The notes under the pieces were generated by a model. That model searched no databases. It was not told where the DNA came from and worked only from the letters and a program-made list of their open reading frames with translations. Both the position numbers and the translations under genes were made by a program. From the NCBI GenBank assembly GCA_020850595.1, contig JADZEK010000155.1:80717-144716 (forward strand): a DNA stretch of 64,000 nt, given 5' to 3'. This DNA is from Anaerolineales bacterium. GTDB taxonomy: Bacteria; Chloroflexota; Anaerolineae; Anaerolineales; UBA6663. Below are positions 1-10,149 of this stretch, piece by piece. The number at the start of each line of letters is the position of its first letter. Within the stretch, counting starts at the first letter, position 1.

Positions 1-2
1 GC

Positions 3-1025
3 AACGCCGCGCCGACTCAGGCCGCGTTCGAGGCCGCCCTGACAGCGCTGGAGGCGGGCGCGGGCGCGGCGGCCTACGCCTCGGGCATGGCCGCGCTGCA
101 CGGCGCGCTGCAGCAGGCGCTGGCGGGCGCTCCGCCCAAGCTGGTGGTTGCCGCCGAGCTGTACGGCGCGACGCAAACGCTGGTGAAACAGCTTGCGGCG
201 CAGCAGGGCCTCGCGCTGCGCCGGGTCAACATTCGCGATCTGGCCGAGGTGGAGGCGGCCCTGCAAGCCGCGCCGGCCGGCGGGGTGCTGCTGTGCGAGG
301 CGCTCTCCAACCCGCTTTGCCATGTGGCCGACCTGCCCGCCCTCATCGCGCTGGCGCGGGCGGCGGGCGCGCGCACCGTGGTAGACGCGACCTTCGCCAC
401 GCCCTACCTCCTCCAGCCGCTGACGCTCGGCGCGGACTTCGTGGCGCACTCGGCCACCAAATACATCGGCGGGCATGGCGACGTGCTGGCCGGCGTGGTG
501 GTGGCGGCGCAGGCCGCCGACGCCGCGGCGCTGCGCCAGGCGCGCGCCACGCTGGGCAGCAACCTCTCGCCCTTCGACGCTTACCTGGCGCTGCGCGGCC
601 TGCGCACCCTGCCGCTGCGCGTGCGCGAGCAGAACCGCAATGCCCACGGGTTGGCGGCGTGGCTGGCCGCGCACCCGCGCGTGGCGGCGGTGCATTACTC
701 CGGTTTGCCCAGCAGCGCCGACCACGCCGTGGCCGCGCGCATTTTGCGGCCGGGCTGCTTTGGCGCCATGCTGGCCTTCGATCTGGCGGGCGCGGGCCGG
801 GCGGAGGTCTTCACCTTCATGCAGCGGCTGCAAGTGATTCAGCGCCTGGCCACGCTCGGCGATGTGGCGACGCTGGCCTCTTACCCGGCCATTGCCTCGC
901 ACCGCGCGCTGACGCCGGAGCAGCGGGCCGCGCTCGGCATTGGCGACGGCTGTGTGCGGATTTCGGCCGGCATTGAGGCGCTGGCCGACCTGACCGCCGA
1001 TCTGGCGCAGGCGCTGGCGGCCTGA
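3..1025 (+). CDS. Cys/Met metabolism PLP-dependent enzyme (cystathionine gamma-synthase / gamma-lyase family), 5' truncated by window edge
   Basis: Frame stays open to the window start (NAAPTQAAFEAALTALEAGAGAAAYASGMAA); PLP-lysine motif HSATKYIGGHGDVLAG; C-terminus DGCVRISAGIEALADLTADLAQAL typical of the family. Confidence 0.9.
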   Translation, partial: NAAPTQAAFEAALTALEAGAGAAAYASGMAALHGALQQALAGAPPKLVVAAELYGATQTLVKQLAAQQGLALRRVNIRDLAEVEAALQAAPAGGVLLCEALSNPLCHVADLPALIALARAAGARTVVDATFATPYLLQPLTLGADFVAHSATKYIGGHGDVLAGVVVAAQAADAAALRQARATLGSNLSPFDAYLALRGLRTLPLRVREQNRNAHGLAAWLAAHPRVAAVHYSGLPSSADHAVAARILRPGCFGAMLAFDLAGAGRAEVFTFMQRLQVIQRLATLGDVATLASYPAIASHRALTPEQRAALGIGDGCVRISAGIEALADLTADLAQALAA

Positions 1026-1039
1026 CACGCCGCCGGCCC

Positions 1040-3871
1040 ATGCCTCGCCGCTACCTCGCGCTGTTGGTCGTCATCACCCTGGCGGGGGCGGGGCTGCGCT
1101 TGTGGCAGTTGGCCGCCATTCCGCCGGGGCTGCACTACGACCTGGCCGCCACCGCGCTGTTGGGCAACGCCGTCGCCTTCGACGGCTACCGCCCGGTCTT
1201 TATCAGCGCCTACACCGGCCATGAAGCGCTGTTTTACTACTGGCTGGCGCTGTGGTTTCGGCTGGGCGGCTCCTCGGTCTTCACGCTGCGGTTGGCGGCG
1301 GCCATGTTGGGTGTGCTGGCCGTGCCCGCCGGCTTCTTCGCTATCCGCGAGGCGCTGCGCTTTGCCGACGCCGACGGCCGCGAAAAACGCGGCTTAAGCG
1401 CCGACCGCAGCCTGCCGCTGGCCGCGCTGGCGGCGGCGACCCTGGCGACCTCCTTCTTTCACGTCACCTTCTCGCGCTTTGGCTTTCGGGTCATCAGCGA
1501 GCCGGTGGTGCAGGCGCTGGCCCTTGGCTTCTTACTGCGGGGCGTGCGGCTGCTGGCGCGGCCGGGGCGCGGGGCGTGGTGGTGGTTGGCGCTGGGCGGG
1601 CTGTTCACCGGGCTGGCCGCCTACACCTACCTCGCGGCGCGGCTGTTCCCCATCCCCTTGGCGGTGCTCTGGCTGGCGCTGCTGGCGCAGGCGGCGCGCG
1701 CCAACCGGGTTGAGCCGGGGGCGCTGCGGCGCGCGCTGGGCGGCTTCGGTCTGTTCGCGCTGACCGCGCTGTCGGCGTTCGCGCCGCTGGGCGTCTACTT
1801 CTACCAGCACCCCGCGGACTTCTTCAACCGCGCCGGGCAGGTCGCGCCGCGCGCGGGCGAGGGCGCGCTGCTGCTGGAGGGCCTGCGCCGCGCCTTCGAG
1901 ATGCTGTTCATCAGCGGCGAACCCTACGACCGCTACAACCTGCCGGGGCTGCCGCTGTTCGGGCCGCTGCTGGGCGCGGCCTGCGTGCTTGGCTGGCTGC
2001 TCACCCTGCGGCGCGCGCTGCGTTGGCCGCGGCCGGGGCTGCGCGCCGGCGCGGGCTGGGCGGCCGAGTTGCTCTTGCTCGCCTGGGTGCCGGTCATGTT
2101 ATTACCCACCGCGCTGAGCGTCCACGACATCTTCCCCTCCAATATCCGCGCCTTCGGGCTGGTCCCGCTGCTCTTCGCCTTCCCGGCGCGCGGGCTGCTG
2201 GCCGCCTATCGCTGGGTGCAGCAGCGCCTGCCGGGGCGGCTGCTGCCGGTGGCCTACCCGCAAGCCGTCATCATCCTGGCGGTGCTGGCGGCGGGTGTGT
2301 ACACCACCGGCCACAACTACTTCGGCGTGTGGGTCAACCTGCCCAACCAGCCGCTGAACAACGACGCCGACCTGACCGGCATCGCGGACTACCTCAACGC
2401 GCAAACGGACCTCGACGCAACGGCGGTGTATGTGTCCAGCCTCCACTACCGCCACCCCACGCTGGCCTACCTGGCGCACGACTTCGACCACCTGCGCTGG
2501 CTGACGGGCGGCACGAGCCTGGCCGTGCCCGCGCGCGGCCCGGTGCTGTATGCCTTCGCCCGCTCCGCGCCGCCGCCAGACGAATGGCTGGCGGGCTGGC
2601 AGGCGGCATTAGTGGCCTCACCGCGCGACCCCGACGGCGCGCCGCGCTACCGCATTTACTCCTTCGACGCCGGCGCGGCCGTGCCGCTGCCCGCCCTCGC
2701 GCCGCTGGCCGCGAACTTCGGCAACGTGCTGACACTGACCGGCTATCAGTTCATCACCGCGACGGCGCGGCTGCTGGTAGACACCCGCTGGCGCGTGGAG
2801 AACCTGCCTGCCGCCGGTGACTATCTGCCCTATGCGCGCCTGGTGGACGAGTGGGGGGCCACGTGGGCGCAGAGCGGCGGCTTCAGCTATCCCTCGGAGC
2901 AGTGGCAGGTGGGCGACACGCTGCTCGTGCGCCTCGCCCTGCCGCTGCCCGCGGGCCAGCCGCCGGGGACGTACACGGTCAAGCTCGGCGTGTACTCACA
3001 GGGGGCGGCCGCCAGCCTGCCCCACCTGGCGGCCGATGGCGCCTATGCCGGCGACCGCGCTGCGCTGCCGCCGCTGGCCCTGCCCGGCGCGCTGGCGGCC
3101 GGGCCGGAGGCGCTGCGCGCCGAGCAGCCGGTGGCGGTCGCGGCCCAGGCCGCTTCGCTGCCCACGCTGCTGGGCTACCAACTCAACACACCCACGCCGC
3201 GCCAGGGCGAGCGCTTGCTGCTGACGCTGTTCTGGCAGGCGGGCGCGAGCGGCCCGGTGGAGGTGCGCTTAGGGGCAACGGCCCTCTACGCCGGTGACGC
3301 GGCGCATGGCACGCTGCGCCTGGGCGCGCTGGCCGCCGGTGACGCGCTGGTAGACCGCTATGACTTGCGCGTGCCCGCCGACTTCGCCCCCGGCGCGGCG
3401 GACCTGACGGTGACGGTGGGCGGCGCGACCGCCACGCTGGCCGCGCTCGACGTGCAGGCGGTGGAGCGCGCTTATACGCCGCCGTCCGTGACGACGCCCA
3501 CCGACGCCGTGTTCGGCGGACAGGTGGCGCTTACCGGCTACACGCTCACGCCGGGGGCCGACGGCGCGGCGACCACGCTGGCCTTCCGGTGGCAAGCGCT
3601 CGCCGCGCTCGCCGAGGACTACACGGTCTTCGTCCATGTGAGCGATGCCGCGGGCCGGCCGGTGACACAGCAAGACGCCCAGCCGCATGGCGGCGCGTAC
3701 CCCACCTCGCTCTGGCAGCCGGGCGAGTACGTGCTCGACGAGTATCAATTCAACCTGCCCCCCGGCGACTATGTGATTGAGTTGGGCCTATACCTGCCCG
3801 AGACCGGCGAACGCCTGGCGCTGGCCGGCGGCGCGGACGCGCTAACGCTGCCGGTGTTGAGCGCGCGCTAG
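1040..3871 (+). CDS. Large multi-pass membrane protein, GT39/PMT-like glycosyltransferase family with C-terminal extracellular domain
   Basis: 943 aa; N-terminal TM segments with LHYDLAATALLGNAV...YTGHEALFYYWLALWFRLGGSSVFTLRL typical of GT39-like proteins; long beta-rich C-terminus. Confidence 0.7.
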   Translation: MPRRYLALLVVITLAGAGLRLWQLAAIPPGLHYDLAATALLGNAVAFDGYRPVFISAYTGHEALFYYWLALWFRLGGSSVFTLRLAAAMLGVLAVPAGFFAIREALRFADADGREKRGLSADRSLPLAALAAATLATSFFHVTFSRFGFRVISEPVVQALALGFLLRGVRLLARPGRGAWWWLALGGLFTGLAAYTYLAARLFPIPLAVLWLALLAQAARANRVEPGALRRALGGFGLFALTALSAFAPLGVYFYQHPADFFNRAGQVAPRAGEGALLLEGLRRAFEMLFISGEPYDRYNLPGLPLFGPLLGAACVLGWLLTLRRALRWPRPGLRAGAGWAAELLLLAWVPVMLLPTALSVHDIFPSNIRAFGLVPLLFAFPARGLLAAYRWVQQRLPGRLLPVAYPQAVIILAVLAAGVYTTGHNYFGVWVNLPNQPLNNDADLTGIADYLNAQTDLDATAVYVSSLHYRHPTLAYLAHDFDHLRWLTGGTSLAVPARGPVLYAFARSAPPPDEWLAGWQAALVASPRDPDGAPRYRIYSFDAGAAVPLPALAPLAANFGNVLTLTGYQFITATARLLVDTRWRVENLPAAGDYLPYARLVDEWGATWAQSGGFSYPSEQWQVGDTLLVRLALPLPAGQPPGTYTVKLGVYSQGAAASLPHLAADGAYAGDRAALPPLALPGALAAGPEALRAEQPVAVAAQAASLPTLLGYQLNTPTPRQGERLLLTLFWQAGASGPVEVRLGATALYAGDAAHGTLRLGALAAGDALVDRYDLRVPADFAPGAADLTVTVGGATATLAALDVQAVERAYTPPSVTTPTDAVFGGQVALTGYTLTPGADGAATTLAFRWQALAALAEDYTVFVHVSDAAGRPVTQQDAQPHGGAYPTSLWQPGEYVLDEYQFNLPPGDYVIELGLYLPETGERLALAGGADALTLPVLSAR

Positions 3872-4350
3872 AAACTGCTGGACGACCGCATTCGGTAGAG
3901 GGCGAAGCACAGCAGGAAGGCCGCCAGGCACAACTCAGAGGCCATGAGGGCGTACTGGTAACCGCTCTTGCGCGGTTGCCGCCAGTGCTCCAGACCGAAC
4001 AGCCCGAAGAACACGAAGCCGACGAGCGCGGCCTCGAATACCCAGTTGGGAAAGAACAGGGCCGCCACGCCCACCAGCCCGACGGCCACGTGGGCCAGGG
4101 TCAACGCCTGTGTCGGCGGCGCCGGCTGGCTGCCCGGAACCCTGGCGAGCTGGCGCGTTGAGTAGGCCGGGAGAAGTGTCGGCCACAGGCTGGTGAGCAG
4201 CAGCCGCACGCCCATGCCCCAGAACATCACCCATTTGCCGAACAGGAGAAAAGCGCCGGCCGTGCCCGGCCCGGCGAACGCCGTTCGTTCGATGACGACC
4301 GAGGCGACCGGCAGCACCAACACCAGCAGCGCGAGCAGGAGGCTCTCCAT
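3868..4350 (-). CDS. Hypothetical membrane protein
   Basis: 160 aa with several hydrophobic segments; SD-like AAAGGGGATC upstream and TATAAT further upstream. Confidence 0.6.
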   Translation of the reverse strand: MESLLLALLVLVLPVASVVIERTAFAGPGTAGAFLLFGKWVMFWGMGVRLLLTSLWPTLLPAYSTRQLARVPGSQPAPPTQALTLAHVAVGLVGVAALFFPNWVFEAALVGFVFFGLFGLEHWRQPRKSGYQYALMASELCLAAFLLCFALYRMRSSSSF

Positions 4351-4588
4351 GACTGATCCCCTTTCAACTCAGCGAGCGGGCGACCCAGCCTGAATTATAG
4401 GCTCGCGCTCCTCAGTACAAACCCAATAGCTCTGTAGAGTGCACCTCCGCCCGCAGGCACCCCCATCCCGCGCTGAGTACAGCGGTGCGGGAAGGGGGCC
4501 GGGGGGTTAGGTCCACCGGGCCATCTGTCAACTCTTGCTTGGCTGTACTTAGCCGGCCTTGCCCGCCGCTTGTGATACAGTAGGCGGC

Positions 4589-5818
4589 ATGCCGCCGCGT
4601 TCGCTGCGCTTCACCGGCCTCGTGGCCGGGGCCAACCGGGTTCGCGCCCAACTGGCCGCCGGGGTGCCGCCCGAACAGGCCGCCGCCTTCCGCGAATGGG
4701 TGCGGGCCACCGTGGCCCAGGTGGAGTCGGCCTGCCACACCGCGGGCCTGCGCCCCACCGACCTGGCGGGGCCGTCGTACCGCGCCTACCAGTTCCTCCG
4801 GCAGCTCGACCTGACCCACCTGCCGGCGCCGAGCGCCGCGAGCGCCGCCAACGGCGCGGCCCCCAACGTCACGCTGCGCCTGCGTCACTTCATCCCCCTG
4901 GCGCGTGATTTCAATGAGCGCCTCGCGCCGCTGGCGGGCGTGTCCGAGGCCGCCGCTGCCGCGCCAGCCGCCAACATCGCTGCCGAGGCCGCGCGCCAGG
5001 TCGGGCGCGTGGAAGCGCTGCTGGCCGAGCACAACGCCGGCCCGAGCCAACTGCCGGTGCAGTCGCGCCAGGCTTTCCAATGGCTGGGCTTTCTGGGCGA
5101 CCCGGAGAACGTGCTCGCGGTGATCGCCGCGCTGGGGCTGGCCCAGCACCTGCTGGCCGCCGCGCGCTGGCCGCGCCGGCCCGCGCTGGCCGACGCGCCC
5201 GTGCGGCTGGAGTTCTACCCCCTCGCTTATCTCTACCGTATGCGGCCGGAAGGCAAGCACCGCGCCGACCTGCTGCGTGTGACGTTCTCGCCCGGGTATC
5301 TCTACGCGCCGCCGGAGGTGCTGGAGGCGGTGCTGCGCGCCGCGCTGGGCTTCGCGCGCCCGCCGCTCAAGGCCGCGCTGCACGCTTACGCCAACAGCGA
5401 CGACTACGCCGAGACCAACGCCGCGCTGGAACTGCTCACCGCGCCGCTGCCCGGCAGCCTGCGCGGCCGCCACTATGACCTCGACCAGGTCTTCGACGCG
5501 GTGAACGCCGCCTACTTTGGCGGCGCGCTGGCCCGCCCGCGCCTGACGTGGAGCCGCGTCATCACCGGGCGGCTGTTAGGCTACTACCAGCGCTCCGGCG
5601 ACCGGCTGATGATCAGCCAGGCGCTGGACGACCCGCGTGTGCCGCGCCCGGCCATTGAGCTGGTGATGTATCACGAGTTGCTGCACAAGCAGCTGGGGGT
5701 GCAGGTCGTCAACGGCCGCCACTACGCGCACACCGAGGCCTTCCGGCAGGCTGAGCGACAGTTCGCGGGCTATGCCGAGGCCCAGGCGTTTTTGGCGCGC
5801 CTCGGCGCGCCGGCTTAG
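4589..5818 (+). CDS. SprT-like / zinc metalloprotease-like protein
   Basis: ELVMYHELLHKQLGVQVVNGRHYAHTEAFRQAERQF (HELLH zinc motif); start placed at MPPRSLRF just after a TACAGT -10. Confidence 0.65.
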   Translation: MPPRSLRFTGLVAGANRVRAQLAAGVPPEQAAAFREWVRATVAQVESACHTAGLRPTDLAGPSYRAYQFLRQLDLTHLPAPSAASAANGAAPNVTLRLRHFIPLARDFNERLAPLAGVSEAAAAAPAANIAAEAARQVGRVEALLAEHNAGPSQLPVQSRQAFQWLGFLGDPENVLAVIAALGLAQHLLAAARWPRRPALADAPVRLEFYPLAYLYRMRPEGKHRADLLRVTFSPGYLYAPPEVLEAVLRAALGFARPPLKAALHAYANSDDYAETNAALELLTAPLPGSLRGRHYDLDQVFDAVNAAYFGGALARPRLTWSRVITGRLLGYYQRSGDRLMISQALDDPRVPRPAIELVMYHELLHKQLGVQVVNGRHYAHTEAFRQAERQFAGYAEAQAFLARLGAPA

Positions 5819-5915
5819 AGGCGCTTCAGCCCAACGCTAACCCCGCTCGCGCAAGGGCTGTTTAGCGGCCTGCCGCCCATCGCCAGGGGCACGGTTGCGC
5901 GCGGATTAGCGCGCC

Positions 5916-6557
5916 TCAATCACCACCCGCGCTGCGCTGCGCGTAGGCGGCCAGTTCCGCATAACCGTCCTCGCCGAGCGCGAGCTTGGTCTCCACATCG
6001 AAGAGCGCATAGACCGGGATGGGCGGCGTGTCGGCTTCGGTGCGGCTGCACGCGCCGCCCTCTTTGTAAATCTCGCTTTCTTCCACCAGCGCCAACTGCC
6101 CGCCATCCAGCCCGAGCGGGTGCAGCGCGCAATAGAAGGGCTTAAAGCGCCAGGGATGTTCGCCCGCCGCGATGCCGGCCGCTTGCAGCGCGCACAGCCG
6201 GTCGGGGGTCAGGAAGATGCAGGTGGTGCCCGCCGGATGGGTGGGGTCGTCCACCACGGCCGTGCCGGTGGCGTTGCCCGCCTCGGGCCAATCTTCATCT
6301 AGCTCGTCGGTGCCGTCGAACCACTTACTTGCGTCGCGGCGCTCCGGGGGCAAATGGGGCTTAATCAGTTCCTGGTGCGCCAGCAGGTCGGCTACCTGCC
6401 GGGTGTGAATCCACACGCCGCCGGAGCAGCAATAGCTCTGGCACTCCTCCAGCCGGCAGCGGCTCAGCGGGCGCGCCTCCAAGAGCACCGGGCTGACCGC
6501 CCGGCCCTTGATCATCAGCGGCTCGCTATCGTCGGTGGTGTTACTGGTCTCAGTCAT
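5916..6557 (-). CDS. Cysteine-cluster protein (YkgJ/DUF3109-like, putative zinc/iron-binding)
   Basis: CRLEECQSYCCSGGVWI, GTTCIFLTPDRLCALQ, FYCALHPLGLDGG Cys spacing; start MTETSNTTDD preceded by AGGAGG. Confidence 0.65.
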   Translation of the reverse strand: MTETSNTTDDSEPLMIKGRAVSPVLLEARPLSRCRLEECQSYCCSGGVWIHTRQVADLLAHQELIKPHLPPERRDASKWFDGTDELDEDWPEAGNATGTAVVDDPTHPAGTTCIFLTPDRLCALQAAGIAAGEHPWRFKPFYCALHPLGLDGGQLALVEESEIYKEGGACSRTEADTPPIPVYALFDVETKLALGEDGYAELAAYAQRSAGGD

Positions 6558-6687
6558 TGCGTTCGCCTCCTGGCTTCTATAGGGTGAGGGCAGTGTAGCA
6601 CCGCCCTTGTGAATGGCAAGGCCTCGCGGCCGCGGCAACCTCAAATCCTGTTCGCGTTTAGAATAGCGCCACCCCTGCGAGGTCCCC

Positions 6688-7452
6688 ATGCGCCTGACCA
6701 GCCTGATCTTTGATTTGGGTAACACGCTCATCTACACGCCGCACGCCCTCAGTTGGGCGGTCACCTTCGACCGCATGCGCGGCGAGTTGATCGCCGCCTT
6801 GCAGGCCGCCGGCTATGCGCTCGACCCGGCCGAGTTCCACGCGCGCTTCGCGGCCCAGTTGCGCAGTTACGACGAGCAGCGCCAGGCCGACTGGGTGGAA
6901 TACACCACCACCTACCTGCTCACGGTCACGCTGGCCGAGTTGGGCCACCCCGCGCCCACGCCGGCGGTGGCCGCCCAGGCGCTGGCCGCTTACTATCGTC
7001 ATAGCGAGGCGCTCTGGCGGCCGGTGCCCGCCCTGCACGAAACCCTGCGCGCCCTGCAAGTCCAGGGCTACCGCCTCGGCTTGCTCTCCAACGCCGGCGA
7101 CGCCGAGAACGTGCAGCGCCTGATTGACGCCGCCGACCTGCGCCCGTACTTCAACCCGCTGGTGATCTCGGCCGCCGTGGGGCTGCGCAAGCCCAACCCC
7201 GCGGTGTTCGAGCGGGTGCGCGCCGCCTGGGGCGTGCCCGCCGCCGCCTGCGTGATGATTGGCGACACGCTGGGGGCCGACATCCTGGGCGCGCAGTTGG
7301 CCGGCATGCGCCACGTGTGGGTCACCAATCACGCCGACCACCCGGCCAACGTGGCCCACCGGGGCCACATCGTGCCGGAGGCCGAAATCCCAGGCCTCGC
7401 CGAGCTGCCCGCGCTGCTGGCGCAGTGGCAGGCGGCCGACAGCGCCGCTTAA
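6688..7452 (+). CDS. HAD-family hydrolase
   Basis: LIFDLGNTLIYTP (motif I), LGLLSNAG (II), RKPNPAVFERV (III), MIGDTLGADILGAQLAGM (IV). Confidence 0.9.
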   Translation: MRLTSLIFDLGNTLIYTPHALSWAVTFDRMRGELIAALQAAGYALDPAEFHARFAAQLRSYDEQRQADWVEYTTTYLLTVTLAELGHPAPTPAVAAQALAAYYRHSEALWRPVPALHETLRALQVQGYRLGLLSNAGDAENVQRLIDAADLRPYFNPLVISAAVGLRKPNPAVFERVRAAWGVPAAACVMIGDTLGADILGAQLAGMRHVWVTNHADHPANVAHRGHIVPEAEIPGLAELPALLAQWQAADSAA

Positions 7453-7493
7453 CCGAAACCGGCAAATCCGATTACAATACGACGCGACCCGTT

Positions 7494-7922
7494 ATGGAAG
7501 ACGCCACGCTCGCGGCCGTGCTGGCCGTGCACAATAGTTTCTATACGGCCATCAGCCTGGCCGACGCGCCGCTGATGGAGCGCCTGTGGGCGGCCTCGCC
7601 CGACGCGGTGTGCGAGCACCCCGGCTGGCCCACGCTCATCGGCTGGGAGGCCATTCAGGAAAGCTGGCGCGGCATCTTCGAGAACCAGGGCCTGCTGCAC
7701 ATCTGGCCGACCGACGTGCAGGTGCGGCTCTACGGCCAGACCGCCGAAGTCAACTGCCTCGAGAACATTGACCTGGCGAAGACTCGCGGGCCGCGCCGTG
7801 GACGGGCGCGCGCCACCAACGTCCTGCGCCGGGTGGGGGATGACTGGAAGTTTCTGGAGCATCACGCGGTGGGCCTGCCCGACAGCGGGCCGGCGCCGCG
7901 CGAGCCGTTTTCAACGAACTAA
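7494..7922 (+). CDS. SnoaL/NTF2-like nuclear transport factor 2 family protein
   Basis: LAVHNSFYTAISLADAPLMERLWAASPDAVCEHPGWPTLIGWEAIQESWRGIF pattern. Confidence 0.75.
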   Translation: MEDATLAAVLAVHNSFYTAISLADAPLMERLWAASPDAVCEHPGWPTLIGWEAIQESWRGIFENQGLLHIWPTDVQVRLYGQTAEVNCLENIDLAKTRGPRRGRARATNVLRRVGDDWKFLEHHAVGLPDSGPAPREPFSTN

Positions 7923-7928
7923 AGGAAC

Positions 7929-8696
7929 ATGCCGATGGCTGCTAAACCGATCTTTGCCCAGGTGACCCCGCATATCTACAAACTCGACCTGCCGTTCCTC
8001 GGCGGCCGCCAGCCCGTGGGCGTGTGGCTGGTGCGCGACGACGCCGGCGGCTGGGTGCTGGTGGACGCGGGCGCGCCGGGGTTTGAGCAGACGATCTTCG
8101 AGCAGGTGTTGGCGCACACGAAGGGCGAGGCCCCCCAACTGCTGGTGCTGACCCACGGCCACCTCGACCACGCCGGCGCGGCCATGCGGGCGCGCGAGGT
8201 GTGGAAGCTCCCCATCGCCGCGCACCGGCTGGAGATCCCCTACCTGATCGGGGCCGAGCGCTATAACAAACTGCCCGGCCGCCACCACCCGCTCTACCCG
8301 CTGCTGCAAATCTCGCCGCCGCTGCTGCCGGGCCGCAACGTGCAGCAGCCGCTGGATGAGGGCCGCGCGCTCCCCGGCGGGCTGGTGGTCTATCACGTCC
8401 CCGGCCACGCGCCGGGCATGATCGCCCTGCTGCACGCCGCCGACCGCGCGCTGATCGCCGCCGACACCTTCATGAACCTCGGCAACAAGCTCAGCGATCC
8501 GTATCCGTACTTCACTTACGATGTCTCGCTCAACCACGCCTCGCAAGAGCGCCTGGCCGCCCTGGAGTGGGACCACCTGCTGCCCAGCCACGGCCCGTTC
8601 ATCCTCAACACCGGCCGTCAGCAGGCCCGCGCCCTGATCGAGAGCCGCGCCAAGAAGACCCGCCGCCCGGCCAAGCCCGCGCCCAGCGCCGCCTGA
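7929..8696 (+). CDS. MBL-fold metallo-hydrolase
   Basis: VLTHGHLDHAGAA (HxHxDH), VYHVPGHAPG, LLPSHGPFI; basic C-terminal tail RAKKTRRPAKPAPSAA. Confidence 0.9.
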   Translation: MPMAAKPIFAQVTPHIYKLDLPFLGGRQPVGVWLVRDDAGGWVLVDAGAPGFEQTIFEQVLAHTKGEAPQLLVLTHGHLDHAGAAMRAREVWKLPIAAHRLEIPYLIGAERYNKLPGRHHPLYPLLQISPPLLPGRNVQQPLDEGRALPGGLVVYHVPGHAPGMIALLHAADRALIAADTFMNLGNKLSDPYPYFTYDVSLNHASQERLAALEWDHLLPSHGPFILNTGRQQARALIESRAKKTRRPAKPAPSAA

Positions 8697-8724
8697 GTCT
8701 TTCTCACACACCTTGGCGTAACCA

Positions 8725-8767
8725 AGCGGGGCCGGTCACGCTGCTGTGACCGGCCCCGCTTTATTTC
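8725..8767. terminator. Bidirectional-type hairpin between convergent genes
   Basis: 15-bp perfect stem AGCGGGGCCGGTCAC/GTGACCGGCCCCGCT, 6-nt loop, then TTTATTT. Confidence 0.85.
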
Positions 8768-8804
8768 GCCTCGCCGCGGCCCAATCCAATCATTGCGCCT
8801 CGCG

Positions 8805-9590
8805 CTACCGCCGCGGCACCGCCTCCAACTCCGGTGGCAGCGGCGCATCGTTCAGCCAGGCGCGCAGCACGCGGTTGAACAACTCCGGCGCTTGCAGCGG
8901 CCAGTTGTGGCCCTGCCCGCGCACCTGCGCCGCCTGCCCGCCCAGCATGGACCCCGACAACATCCGCGCCGAGCGCTTCATCACCCCCAATTCCTTCTGC
9001 CCCACCGTAAACAGCACCGGCAGCGCCAGCCCGGCCGAGATCGGCGGCAGCTTAAAGGCCATGTTCGCCTGCAAGATGCGGGCGAGCGCCGCGCTGTTGG
9101 TAGCCCGCGTGTCGGCGGCGAAGTCGGCGTAATACTCGTCCGGTAGGCCCAGGCTCTTGAAGTTCGCCCGGATCATCACGTCCCAATTCTTAATCGGGTC
9201 GTAGAGCTTAACGCTCGCGGCCATCAGTCCCGCGCCGGGCAGGGGCCGCGCCAGCGCGCCGGAGAGCAGCGAGCGCTGGAGCAGGCGCGCCGCCACCGCC
9301 AGTAGGGCCACGCCCACCTGCGCCCCCAGCGACAGCCCCACCACGTGCGCGGTCCCGCCGTGCGCGTGCTTGTGGATCAATTCGGCCACCTGCGTGGTGG
9401 CGTTGGAGATCGTGAACTCGCCGCCCTCGGTCGTGCCGCCCTGCTCGGGCAGCGTGGGCGCCAGGCAGTGATAGTCGCCCTCGAACGCGGCCACCTGCTT
9501 GCGCCACATCCACCCGCCGATGCCGCCGCCATGCAGGAACACAATCGTCGGCGCGTCGGCCGGGCCGTGGCTGGTGAAGGCGAGGGACAT
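8805..9590 (-). CDS. Alpha/beta hydrolase
   Basis: IVFLHGGGIGGWMW, VVGLSLGAQVGVALL nucleophile elbow. Confidence 0.85.
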   Translation of the reverse strand: MSLAFTSHGPADAPTIVFLHGGGIGGWMWRKQVAAFEGDYHCLAPTLPEQGGTTEGGEFTISNATTQVAELIHKHAHGGTAHVVGLSLGAQVGVALLAVAARLLQRSLLSGALARPLPGAGLMAASVKLYDPIKNWDVMIRANFKSLGLPDEYYADFAADTRATNSAALARILQANMAFKLPPISAGLALPVLFTVGQKELGVMKRSARMLSGSMLGGQAAQVRGQGHNWPLQAPELFNRVLRAWLNDAPLPPELEAVPRR

Positions 9591-9611
9591 GATGCCGATG
9601 CCTGGGCGCGG

Positions 9612-10088
9612 TTATTTGCGTCCGCCGCCCCCGCCGCCCGTGCCGCCGGCCCCGCCCCCGCCCTTGCCGGGCGGAGCGCCTTTCCCGCCGCCCCCGGCGC
9701 CGCCCTTACCGCCGCCGCCGGTTGGACGACCCCCGCCGCCGCCCCCGCCCGGCGCGGCCCCCTGCTTGCTGGCCGGGCCGCGCAGCAGCGTGGAGAACAA
9801 CCCCTGCCGCGCCGGTTTGGGCGGCTTAGCCGTCGCGCTCGGCGGCGGTGCGCCCCCCCCCCCACCCCCACCCCCGCCGGCCGGCCCTCCGGCGCGCGGC
9901 CGCGCCTTGGAGCGCCGGAAGGCGACCCCCACCACCAGCAGCCCGGCCGCCGCCAGGAAGGCGTTGCTGTCGAAGCTCTCCGGCGGGGCCAGCACCGAGG
10001 CCACAAACACCAGCAGCGCCACCAGGCCGAAGAGGATGAGGAAGTTGCCGACCTTGTGCTTCAGGCTCATGCGGTGGGTTACACCCAT
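9612..10088 (-). CDS. Small membrane protein with low-complexity Gly-rich tail
   Basis: Two N-terminal hydrophobic segments followed by a GGGGGGGGG...GGGGKGGAGGGGKG tail; alternative start at 10070. Confidence 0.55.
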   Translation of the reverse strand: MGVTHRMSLKHKVGNFLILFGLVALLVFVASVLAPPESFDSNAFLAAAGLLVVGVAFRRSKARPRAGGPAGGGGGGGGGAPPPSATAKPPKPARQGLFSTLLRGPASKQGAAPGGGGGGGRPTGGGGKGGAGGGGKGAPPGKGGGGAGGTGGGGGGRK

Positions 10089-10149
10089 AGCCGGCCGGCC
10101 GGCTCCAGGCAGGCAGCCGGCCGGCGTGGTCAGGCTTTGCGCGGCGCGG

